From Nocardioides potassii (lineage in GTDB: Bacteria; Actinomycetota; Actinomycetes; Propionibacteriales; Nocardioidaceae): DNA of 64,000 bases. The notes under the pieces are model-generated. The model had not been told where the DNA came from. It saw only the letters and a list, made by a program, of their open reading frames with translations, and ran no database searches. How positions within the stretch are numbered: the stretch's first letter is position 1; each line of letters opens with the position of its first letter. This document shows, piece after piece, positions 7,601 through 14,820 of this stretch. Where the stretch lies: NCBI RefSeq assembly GCF_021648885.1, contig NZ_JAKJHZ010000005.1:558001-622000 (forward strand). Reading direction: 5' to 3'. Position numbers and translations under genes: made by a program.

Positions 7601-8987
7601 CGCCGCGCCTGGCGCCTCTGCGCAACGGCGTGAGCTCGAGAGGCATCCCGCCGCGCGGGTGGACGGCGACCTGCGCCTCGGGGGCCGGTCGGCGCCAGTC
7701 GTCGGGGAGCCCGACGTGGTGGGTGGCGAGCAGCCGGTCGAGGACGACCACCATCTCGCCGAGGGCGAGCTCGCGGCCGATGCACAGCCGGGGGCCCTGG
7801 CCGAAGGGGAGGTAGGCCGTGCGGCCGGCGCCCGGCTCGAGGAACCGCTCGGGCCGGAACACCTCCGGGTCCGCCCACGTGTCCGCCCGGCGGTGCACCA
7901 GCCACGGACTGATGATCGCCAACGTGCCGGCAGGGACCTCGACCCCGCCGACGACGTCGTCGCGGTCCGAGCGGCGCGAGATGACCCACGCCGGCGGGAA
8001 CAGCCGCAGCGCCTCGTCGATGACGGCCCGGGTCCACGGCACGCGGTCGCGGTGGTCGAGCAGCGAGACCGGAGCCGGGAGCGACGCGAGCTCCGCGCGC
8101 ACGCGCTCCTGGGCCACCTGGTCCTCGGCGAGCAGCATGAGGGTCCAAGTGAGGGAGGCGGCGACGGTCTCGTGCCCGGCGATGACCATGGTGACGAGCT
8201 CGTCACGGACCTCGTCGTCGGTGAGGCCGCTGTCCAGGAGCAGGCCGAGCAGGTCGTCGCCGTGCGGGATGCCGCCCGGTGGCGTCGGGCGGCTGCGCCG
8301 GTCGGCCATGAGCTGCGCGGTGACCGTGTCCAGTCGTCGCCGCGCGACGCGCAGGCGCAGGTTGGTCGGGGTCGGCAACCACTCGTTGGTCGGGAGGATC
8401 GAGCGCCCGAGCCGGACCACGATGTCCGCGGCGGCACTGCTGGCGCGCAGCAGGTCGTCGGCGTGGCCGCCGAGGTCGGCGGCGAAGAGCGCCCGCCCGA
8501 CCGCGTCGAGGCCGATGTGGTGCATGAGCGAGGAGACGTCGACGACGGTGGGGCCGGGGGACGTGAGCCGGGATCGGATCCCGTCATCGGCAGCTGAGCG
8601 CACACGGTCGCTGACGGCGGCGAGCCGCTCGTGGTGGAAGGCGGGGGCGGCCAGGCGCCGGTGCTCGATCCAGCTGGGCTCGGACGAGGCGAGCAGCCCC
8701 GGACCCGTCACCCGCCCGAGGGCGGCGTACTGCACCGTGTGCTTGCCCCAGTGGCGCGCGCCGGTCTGCAGGACGTGCCGGACGTCGGCGGGATCGTTGA
8801 CCAGGAGGGCCGGCGGACCCGGGACGGGGAAGGAGACCAGGTCGCCGTAGTGCTCGCGCACCCGGCCGAGGAAGGTCAGCGGGTCGCGGCGCACCGACCG
8901 GAAGGCGCGGGCCATGTCGCCCGATGTCGGACCCGGTACGCCGATCTCGGTGGGCCGCATGGCCTCGAGCCGCTCGGTGACGGTCAT
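7593..8987 (-). CDS. Cytochrome P450, probable carotenoid hydroxylase
   Basis: At 464 residues it is a standard soluble P450 with the I-helix motif AGHETV at 270-275, the ExxR motif EALR at 325-328 and the heme-ligand loop FGQGPRLCIG with Cys402. A normal acid/alcohol pair (Glu273-Thr274) indicates an O2-activating monooxygenase that needs redox partners, none of which is encoded nearby. Its start overlaps the stop of crtYf (ATGA at 8984-8987) and a glycosyltransferase follows, so hydroxylation of the carotenoid to create the glycosylation site is the likely job, as for CYP175-type carotene hydroxylases. The substrate is inferred from context. Confidence 0.88.
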   Translation of the reverse strand: MTVTERLEAMRPTEIGVPGPTSGDMARAFRSVRRDPLTFLGRVREHYGDLVSFPVPGPPALLVNDPADVRHVLQTGARHWGKHTVQYAALGRVTGPGLLASSEPSWIEHRRLAAPAFHHERLAAVSDRVRSAADDGIRSRLTSPGPTVVDVSSLMHHIGLDAVGRALFAADLGGHADDLLRASSAAADIVVRLGRSILPTNEWLPTPTNLRLRVARRRLDTVTAQLMADRRSRPTPPGGIPHGDDLLGLLLDSGLTDDEVRDELVTMVIAGHETVAASLTWTLMLLAEDQVAQERVRAELASLPAPVSLLDHRDRVPWTRAVIDEALRLFPPAWVISRRSDRDDVVGGVEVPAGTLAIISPWLVHRRADTWADPEVFRPERFLEPGAGRTAYLPFGQGPRLCIGRELALGEMVVVLDRLLATHHVGLPDDWRRPAPEAQVAVHPRGGMPLELTPLRRGARRGDG

Positions 8988-9328
8988 GCGGGTGCCCCCG
9001 ACCGCTGCTCCGAGCGCCGGCCGAGCCAGGTCCACGCGACGCACGACAGCAGCACCAGCCCGAAGCCGAAGAGGAGGTCCTCGACCGGCGCGAAGACGAT
9101 CCGGCCGTCACCGAGGAACGCCACCCGCCCGGAGCCGAGGATGGTGTCGGGGTCGTAGCGCACGATGCCGCGACCCGTGAGCCAGCCGTTGGTGAGGAGC
9201 TGGAAGAAGACGATGATCGCGTAGGCCGACCACCAGTCGCGCGTCGAGGTGAGCCGGGTGCGCGCGACCCAGCGGTCGAGGACCAGCGTGACCACGACGC
9301 CGAGGCAGGCGAGCGCGGTGTAGGTCAT
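8984..9328 (-). CDS. crtYf: Lycopene cyclase domain protein, CrtYf/CrtYd-like subunit
   Basis: A 114-residue membrane protein with about three helices; the segment FFQLLTNGWLTGRGIVRYDP is followed by PVEDLLFGFGL, the PxEDxxF signature of the heterodimeric actinobacterial lycopene/C50 cyclases. It overlaps its partner at 9325-9328 (ATGA). The two small subunits together cyclise the ends of lycopene or its elongated derivatives. Whether beta, epsilon or gamma rings result cannot be read here, so the f/d suffix is tentative. Confidence 0.83.
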   Translation of the reverse strand: MTYTALACLGVVVTLVLDRWVARTRLTSTRDWWSAYAIIVFFQLLTNGWLTGRGIVRYDPDTILGSGRVAFLGDGRIVFAPVEDLLFGFGLVLLSCVAWTWLGRRSEQRSGAPA

Positions 9329-9708
9329 CGCCGGTCCCCGCTGTCCTGCCCGGCCCGGTCGTCCGCTCGGTCGGGAGCGGCGGGACGACGCAGCCCGTGG
9401 CGTCGGACGGTCCGGGTGGCCTCGAGGGTCAGGACCGACACCAGCGGGATCACCACGAAGAACGCCACCTCCTCGTAGGGGAGACCGGCGACACGCATCG
9501 GCAGGGTCTGGTCCGCGTCGAACCACCAGTGCCCGGCGTGCGTGGCAAAGAGGTCCCACAGCAGGAACGGCGCCCCCGCCACCAGGATCGTCAGCAGGAG
9601 CCGCACCGGCTGGGCCAGCACCCGGAGCCGGAAGGCCGGCACCAGCGGCAGCGTCCCGACCAGGCAGAACGCCAGCATGGCGACGTAGGACCAGTGGAGA
9701 AGACTCAT
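9325..9708 (-). CDS. crtYe: Lycopene cyclase domain protein, CrtYe/CrtYc-like subunit
   Basis: A 127-residue protein with three hydrophobic segments and the cyclase signature GLPYEEVAFFVVIPL around residues 75-89. It lies directly after crtI and before the second subunit, with 4-base overlaps on both sides, the usual arrangement for heterodimeric cyclases in Gram-positive bacteria. The C-terminal 30 residues are polar and disordered-looking. Together with the next gene it would close rings on lycopene. Confidence 0.83.
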   Translation of the reverse strand: MSLLHWSYVAMLAFCLVGTLPLVPAFRLRVLAQPVRLLLTILVAGAPFLLWDLFATHAGHWWFDADQTLPMRVAGLPYEEVAFFVVIPLVSVLTLEATRTVRRHGLRRPAAPDRADDRAGQDSGDRR

Positions 9709-11315
9709 ACGAGGTCCGACTGGGGCTCCGGCTCCGGCTCCGGGAGCGGGAGGGTCGAGCGGTCGCCCGAGAGCCGCTTCAGCACGAGCTCCGCACTGAT
9801 CAGGCACATCGGCAGCCCGACGCCCGGGATGGTCGTGGAGCCGGCGTAGAGCAGTCCGTCGACCTTCGACGAGGTGTTGCCCGGTCGCAGGAACGCGCTC
9901 TGGCGCAGGGTGTGCTCGAGCCCGAGGGCACCGCCGCGCCACGAGTGGTAGCGCTCGGCGAAGTCGCGGGGGCCGACGGTGTGCCGCACCCGGATGCGGT
10001 CGCGGAGGTCGGGGACGCCTGCCCAGTCGGCCACGAGGTCGATCGCGGCGTCGGCGGTGCGCTCGACGGTCGCGGAGCCGGCGCCGTCGTCACCGCCGGC
10101 GCCGATGGCCGTGTCCGCCGGGACGGGGACGAGGACGAAGAGGTTCTCCGAGCCGGCCGGGGCGACGGAGTCGTCGGTCTCGGACGGCTTGCAGACGTAG
10201 ATGGACGCGGGCTCGGGCACCCTGGCGTCGCGACCGAAGATGTCGCCGAAGTTCTGCTTCCAGTCGGCGGTGAAGAACAGCGAGTGGTGCGCGAGCTCGG
10301 GCAGCTCGCCCTCGACGCCGAGCATCGCGAGCACCGCACCCGGGCCGGGGGAGCGGCGTCGCCAGGACTGCTCGGGGTGCGTCTGCAGGTGGCGGGGGAG
10401 CAGGGCGGTCTCGAGGTGGTGCAGGTCGGCGGCCCCCACGACGACGTCGGCGTCGATCGAGCCCGGGGTGCCGTCGCGGTCGACGTACGTCACGCCGGTG
10501 ACCGTGGCACGGCGGCGCGGCCCGGATCGGCCGGGTCGGCTGGGGCGGGTGCTGATGCCGGTCACCCGCGCGCCCGTGTGGAGGCGCGCGCCGTGGCGCT
10601 CGGCGAGCGAGGCGATGACGTCGATGAGCCGCGTGAACCCGCCCTGCGGGTAGAGCACGCGGTCGCCGAGGTCGAGCCGGCTCATCAGGTGGTAGATGCT
10701 GGGCGCGCGGCTCGGCGACGACCCGAGGAAGACGGCGGGGTAGCCCAGCACCTGCTGGATCCGGCGGTCGGAGAACGACGCGGCGACGTGGCTCTCCAGC
10801 GACCGGGTCAGCAGCCGGCCGAGGGTCGGCACGCGTCGTACGACGTCGGCGGTGACGAGGGACGTCGGCGAGTCGAAGCTGCTGTAGAGGAAGCGGCGCA
10901 GCGCCATGTCGTAGGCGTCGTCGGCCGAGCGGAGGTAGGCGTCGAACCTGTCACCGGCGCCGGGCTCGAGCGCCTCGAAGAGCGCCCGGTTGTGGTCGCG
11001 GTCGGGTCGCAGGTCTACCGGGTCGGGGTACCCCTCGAAGAACACGCGGTAGCTCGGATCGAGCACCTGGAGGTCGAGCTCGGCGTCGGCAGTCGTGCCG
11101 AGCAGGGAGAAGAAGTGCTCGAAGACCTCGGGCATGAGGTACCACGAGGCGCCGGTGTCGAAGCGGAAGCCGTTGCGCTCGACGCTGCCGACGCGACCAC
11201 CCAGCTCGTCGTTCTTCTCGAGCAGGTCGACGCTGTGGCCGCGCGAGGCGAGCAGGGCCGCCGTGGCGAGTCCGGCGATCCCGCCGCCGACGACGGCGAC
11301 GCGCTGTCCGCTCAT
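9705..11315 (-). CDS. crtI: Phytoene desaturase
   Basis: The 536-residue flavoprotein begins with VAVVGGGIAGLATAALLASR and ends with LLYAGSTTIPGVGLPMCLIS, the two conserved ends of CrtI-type desaturases. It converts phytoene to lycopene through successive desaturations using FAD. It overlaps crtB upstream and crtYe downstream by four bases each. A low-complexity Arg/Gly stretch near residues 255-270 and an acidic EPEPEPEP tail near the C-terminus are minor oddities. Product identity (lycopene rather than neurosporene) is inferred from the following cyclases. Confidence 0.93.
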   Translation of the reverse strand: MSGQRVAVVGGGIAGLATAALLASRGHSVDLLEKNDELGGRVGSVERNGFRFDTGASWYLMPEVFEHFFSLLGTTADAELDLQVLDPSYRVFFEGYPDPVDLRPDRDHNRALFEALEPGAGDRFDAYLRSADDAYDMALRRFLYSSFDSPTSLVTADVVRRVPTLGRLLTRSLESHVAASFSDRRIQQVLGYPAVFLGSSPSRAPSIYHLMSRLDLGDRVLYPQGGFTRLIDVIASLAERHGARLHTGARVTGISTRPSRPGRSGPRRRATVTGVTYVDRDGTPGSIDADVVVGAADLHHLETALLPRHLQTHPEQSWRRRSPGPGAVLAMLGVEGELPELAHHSLFFTADWKQNFGDIFGRDARVPEPASIYVCKPSETDDSVAPAGSENLFVLVPVPADTAIGAGGDDGAGSATVERTADAAIDLVADWAGVPDLRDRIRVRHTVGPRDFAERYHSWRGGALGLEHTLRQSAFLRPGNTSSKVDGLLYAGSTTIPGVGLPMCLISAELVLKRLSGDRSTLPLPEPEPEPQSDLV

Positions 11316-12196
11316 GCGCGCGCCTCGCGGATGGCGCCGGCGGCGATGCGGAGCTTGACGGGGGCGGGGACGCGCACCCGCGTCGTCCGGATCCGCGCGG
11401 CCGGGGTCACGCGCAGCCGGCGGGCGAGCTCGTCGAAGGTGGCGTGGGCGGCGTGGACGGCGCGGCGGCTGCTCGCCGGGAGGTCCGGCACCACCGCGGC
11501 CGCGGCGGCCAGGTCGGCGTCGATGTCGTCGAGGATGCGGTCGCGGTCGGTGTCGCAGAACCGGTCCACGTCGAGGCCCGGGAAGTAGTCGCGGCGCAGG
11601 ACGTCGTGGTCGTCGGCGAGGTCGCGCACGAAGTTGAGCTTCTGGAACGCCGCGCCGAGCCGCCGGGCGCCGGGCGCGAGCCGGTCGTAGGCGCCGGCCC
11701 GGTCGGCACCGGCGTCAGGGGCCGCGACGAAGGCCCGCAGGCACATCAGGCCGACGACCTCGGCCGAGCCGTAGACGTAGCGCTCGAAGCTGGCCGGGGT
11801 GTGTGCGGTGGTGTCGAGGTCCATGCGCATCGAGGCGAAGAAGGGGGCCACGATCTCGTCGGTGATGCCGACCGCGATCGCCGTACGGGCGAAGGCGTGG
11901 ACCACGAGGTTGCCGCTCCAGCCGGCGTGCAGGGCGTGACGCGCGTCGTCCTCGAGCCAGTCGAGCATCGTGGCGCGAGCCTCGGTCGAGAGGGACGGGT
12001 CGGGGTTGTCGACGATCTCGTCGGCGACGCGGACCAGCGCGTAGATGTTGCGCACCTGGGTGCGGACGGGCTCGCCGAGCAGGCGTGAGGCCAGGCCGAA
12101 GGAGCTGGAGTAGCGGTGGATGACGACCGCCGCGCTCGCCTCGGACACGCTGTCGTAGAGGGAGTGCGGGTTGGTACGGCGCAGGTGGAGGCTCAT
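11312..12196 (-). CDS. crtB: Phytoene synthase
   Basis: At 294 residues it is typical of squalene/phytoene synthases. It carries the two Asp-rich sites RVADEIVDN near residue 57 and RDLADDHDVLRRDYF near residue 185, plus the start-proximal YDSVSEASAAVVIHRYSSSFG. It condenses two GGPP molecules into phytoene. The ATG at 12196 overlaps a 22-codon frame that bridges it to crtE, and its stop overlaps crtI, so translation of the whole crt block is likely coupled. Confidence 0.93.
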   Translation of the reverse strand: MSLHLRRTNPHSLYDSVSEASAAVVIHRYSSSFGLASRLLGEPVRTQVRNIYALVRVADEIVDNPDPSLSTEARATMLDWLEDDARHALHAGWSGNLVVHAFARTAIAVGITDEIVAPFFASMRMDLDTTAHTPASFERYVYGSAEVVGLMCLRAFVAAPDAGADRAGAYDRLAPGARRLGAAFQKLNFVRDLADDHDVLRRDYFPGLDVDRFCDTDRDRILDDIDADLAAAAAVVPDLPASSRRAVHAAHATFDELARRLRVTPAARIRTTRVRVPAPVKLRIAAGAIREARA

Positions 12197-12261
12197 GCGG
12201 GGCCCCCGAGGCGTTGTTCGGAGGAGCGGAGCGGGGGAGAAGAACGTCGTGGGGTGTTCAT
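12193..12261 (-). CDS. 22-codon mini-frame linking crtE and crtB
   Basis: From ATG 12261 (overlapping the crtE stop as ATGA) a 22-residue frame runs to a TGA at 12193 that overlaps the crtB start, again as ATGA. GAGGTGG lies upstream. The peptide is basic and proline-rich, and third-position G/C is weaker than in the neighbours. It may simply carry ribosomes from crtE to crtB rather than encode a functional peptide; a chance open frame is possible. Confidence 0.35.
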   Translation of the reverse strand: MNTPRRSSPPLRSSEQRLGGPA

Positions 12262-13301
12262 GCGGCCACCTCGTTGCCGTCGGCGAGGGATGCCGGTCGG
12301 GCGGTCGCGCCGTCGAGGAGGTCGAGGGAGATCCCGACCGCCGCGACGCCTGCCCGGGCGGCGGCGAGCTGCTCGTCGGCGAGCCCCTCGACGAAGCGGC
12401 GCGAACCTGAGGTGGTGAGCAGTGCACGCACCTCGTCGAGCTCGCCCGCCTCGAGGTCGCGGCCGAGGTAGCCGCGGATCGAGCGCCACTCGGGCGTCGA
12501 GCGTGCGTGCACGAGCAGTGGCGTCTGCTTGCAGGTCCGGAGGTCGCTGGTGGCGCTCTTGCCGGTGCGCTCGGGGTCGCCGAAGACGCCGAGGAGGTCG
12601 TCGACGAGCTGGAAGGCCAGCCCCATCGCCCGGCCGACCTCGCCGAGCCGCGCGGAGGTGGTCGCGTCCGCCCCGGCCAGCGCCGCTCCGGCCCGCAGCG
12701 GCAGCTCGAACGAGTACGCGCTGGTCTTCTGCTCCTCCATCGCCAGGCTCTCGGCGAGGGTCGCCGGCGCGTGCCCGAGGGCGAGGCGTACGTCGGCGAG
12801 CTCGCCGGCCGCGGTCGTGTGCAGCGCCGTGTCGAACAGGTCGAGCAGCTCGGCCACGGTCCCGGCGTCCGCGCCGCACAGAGCGACGGCCCGTACGGCG
12901 GCGGCGAGGGCGAGGTCGCCGGCGAGGATCGCGGCCGTCCGGCCGTAGCCGACGGCGGCCTCGACCCGGGCGCCCCCCGTCTGGGCGTGCGCGCGGAAGG
13001 TGCCGCCCACGTTGGGCCGCCCACGCCGCACCTCGTCGCCGTCGATGACGTCGTCGTGGATGACGAAGGCGGTGTGGAGCAGCTCGACGGCGGCGCCCAC
13101 CTCGTCGGCCGCGGCCGACCGGGTCCCGCCGAGCGCGTCGTGCGTGGCGACCACCAGGGCGGGCCGGAAGCGCTTGCCGCCCTCCGCAGCGTCGGCCAGG
13201 GCGTCCCACAGCGCCGCGTGGTGGGGGTCGGTGGCGGCGGCGCGGGCGCGGCCGTCCTCGATCATGCGCGCCAGAGCGGCGTCCGTGCCGGTCGAGCTCA
13301 T
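12258..13301 (-). CDS. crtE: Geranylgeranyl diphosphate synthase-type polyprenyl synthase
   Basis: A 347-residue trans-prenyltransferase with GGKRFRPALV near residue 45, the first Asp-rich motif IHDDVIDGD near residue 85, and the second, LVDDLLGVFGDPERTGKS near residue 230, in the DDxxG form common in actinobacterial GGPP synthases. It supplies GGPP to CrtB and possibly to UbiA. ATG 13301 is supported by GGGGGACGG just upstream; the longer in-frame start at 13358 would extend into the regulatory region. It is the first gene of the operon. Confidence 0.92.
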   Translation of the reverse strand: MSSTGTDAALARMIEDGRARAAATDPHHAALWDALADAAEGGKRFRPALVVATHDALGGTRSAAADEVGAAVELLHTAFVIHDDVIDGDEVRRGRPNVGGTFRAHAQTGGARVEAAVGYGRTAAILAGDLALAAAVRAVALCGADAGTVAELLDLFDTALHTTAAGELADVRLALGHAPATLAESLAMEEQKTSAYSFELPLRAGAALAGADATTSARLGEVGRAMGLAFQLVDDLLGVFGDPERTGKSATSDLRTCKQTPLLVHARSTPEWRSIRGYLGRDLEAGELDEVRALLTTSGSRRFVEGLADEQLAAARAGVAAVGISLDLLDGATARPASLADGNEVAA

Positions 13302-13340
13302 CCGTCCCCCTGGGTCGCGGGTCCTGTTGCCGGGACCAAA

Positions 13341-13382
13341 CCTATGCAACACTTCCAACTAAATCTAGGCATTCCGCATAGG
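13341..13382. promoter_or_regulatory. Divergent crtE/merR control region with a 7-bp inverted repeat
   Basis: CCTATGC at 13341-13347 and GCATAGG at 13376-13382 are exact reverse complements separated by 28 bases, in the unusually A/T-rich 102-base gap between crtE and the MerR gene. On the minus strand TAGATT (13367-13362), lying between the arms, is a plausible -10 box for crtE. The repeat is a candidate operator for the adjacent regulator; this is inference. Confidence 0.45.
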
Positions 13383-13403
13383 AGTCGCACAGGAGTCCGC
13401 CAG

Positions 13404-14255
13404 TTGTCCGTCCCGTCCGCGCCGCTCACGATCGGCGACCTGGCGCGCCGTACGGCAGTACCCACTACGACGCTGCGTAGCTGGGAATCCCGCTACGGAT
13501 TTCCGCGCGCGGAGCGCGCCCGGGACGCCGGCCACCGGCGCTACCCCGAGTCGGAGGTCCGGGCGGTGCTCGACGTGCTCGACCTGCGCCGGTCCGGGCT
13601 GGCCCTGCACACGGCCGTCCAGCGCGTGACCGAGGCGCCCGTCCGCTCCAGCTCGGTGTTCGCCGAGATCCGCTGGCGCCACCCCGCGCTCGCGCCCCAG
13701 GTCCTCTCCCGCCCGACGCTGGTCGCGATGAGCCGGGCCGTCGAGGACGAGTGCTGCGCGCGGGCGGTCGAGCCGGTGCTGTTCGGCGGGTTCCAGCGGG
13801 AGACCTTCCTGCGCGGGTCCTACCGGCGCTGGCGCGAGCTGGCGCGGACGGCACGCAGCGCGGTCGTCTTCGCGGACTTCGCCTCGCCCGCCCCGGTCGA
13901 GCCCGGCCTGCCGATCGAGGTCGCGCTGCCGCGCGACGCGCAGCTCAACCGCGAGTGGCTGGTCATCTGCGACTCTCCCGACCTGCCTGCCTTCCTCACG
14001 GCCGTCGAGCGGCCCGGCCAGGACGCCGCCCGGCCCGACGACCGGGTCTTCGAGGCGCTCTGGTCGGTCGACCCTCGAGTGGTGCGTGACGCCGGGCGCG
14101 TCGCCGCGGTGCTGGCCGACCGCTACCGGCCCGGCTGGCGGGAGGACGTCGACGACGTGGTCCCGGCCGGTGACCCGGAGCCGGGATCGCCCGACCTGCA
14201 CCGCGCCTCCGCGCTCTTCGACCGGATGCTCGGCTACCTCGACGCCGCCCGCTGA
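13404..14255 (+). CDS. MerR-family regulator with C-terminal DICT-like sensory domain
   Basis: From TTG 13404 the protein has 283 residues. Residues 8-75 form a MerR winged helix (LTIGDLARRT; WESRYGFPRA; GHRRYPESEV) of the CarA/LitR type. The rest lacks a cobalamin-binding fold and instead resembles the DICT sensor domain (LSRPTLVAMSRAVEDECC; VLFGGFQRETF; NREWLVICDSPDLPAFLTAVE). TTG is preferred because AGGAG lies eight bases upstream; ATG 13344 has no ribosome site and sits inside the inverted repeat. Divergent placement makes it the likely regulator of the crt operon, perhaps in response to light or a cyclic nucleotide; the signal is unknown. Confidence 0.82.
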   Translation: MSVPSAPLTIGDLARRTAVPTTTLRSWESRYGFPRAERARDAGHRRYPESEVRAVLDVLDLRRSGLALHTAVQRVTEAPVRSSSVFAEIRWRHPALAPQVLSRPTLVAMSRAVEDECCARAVEPVLFGGFQRETFLRGSYRRWRELARTARSAVVFADFASPAPVEPGLPIEVALPRDAQLNREWLVICDSPDLPAFLTAVERPGQDAARPDDRVFEALWSVDPRVVRDAGRVAAVLADRYRPGWREDVDDVVPAGDPEPGSPDLHRASALFDRMLGYLDAAR

Positions 14256-14259
14256 GCGT

Positions 14260-14736
14260 TCACGAGGTGGTGTGCCCGCCCTCGTCCGGCGCCGGCCAGA
14301 CGTAGGGCAGGTCGTCCGGTACGCCGGGGAAGAGGGGGCCGTAGTGCCCCGGGTCCTTGCGCAGCAGCGCGGACTGGTGCGAGAGGTGGAAGTCCGTGTC
14401 GCCGAGCCACCACGGCATCGCACCTGCGGCGACGAGCTCGTGCTCCGACCGGATCGTCGTGACCCCGGCTCCCGAGAGGTCCGCCATCACGGTCGTGGCG
14501 CACGTGTCCGCACGGCCACCGGCGGCCCACACGTCGCAGCACGCGAGCGTGTAGCGCCCCAGCGCCTCGAGGTGGCCGCGCCACATCTTCACCGCCGGGT
14601 GGTGGCGCCACCCGTAGTCCGCCACCGTCAGGCCACGCACCACCTGCAGGCACTCGACGCGTTGCTTGCCGAGCCGCTTCACGTCCAGGACGCGGGCGGA
14701 CTCCTCGAAGCCGGGGTAGGGCAGGAAGGTCTGCAC
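14260..14736 (-). CDS. MSMEG_6728-family protein, endonuclease V (pyrimidine-dimer glycosylase)-like
   Basis: The 158-residue protein begins MQTFLPYPGFEESARVLD and continues with KRLGKQRVECLQVVRGL and HPAVKMWRGH, the conserved N-terminal half of the actinobacterial MSMEG_6728 family, related to phage T4 endonuclease V-type DNA glycosylases. A role in UV damage repair or another base lesion is therefore possible but unproved. GTG at 14736 is the start because the conserved MQTFLPYP begins there. It is convergent with the MerR-DICT gene, only four bases apart. Confidence 0.72.
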   Translation of the reverse strand: MQTFLPYPGFEESARVLDVKRLGKQRVECLQVVRGLTVADYGWRHHPAVKMWRGHLEALGRYTLACCDVWAAGGRADTCATTVMADLSGAGVTTIRSEHELVAAGAMPWWLGDTDFHLSHQSALLRKDPGHYGPLFPGVPDDLPYVWPAPDEGGHTTS

Positions 14737-14820
14737 GGTCCGACGCTAGGCACGGGCAGCTGGGTCCCGGCACGCTCATCGGGAGGGGTGTGGCGCACGT
14801 GTCGGTGGGTACGGGGCCGC

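Noticed and set aside
13344..13403. ATG 13344 as start of the MerR-DICT gene
   Set aside because: It has no ribosome site and lies inside the inverted repeat; TTG 13404 has AGGAG eight bases upstream and begins just before the helix-turn-helix.
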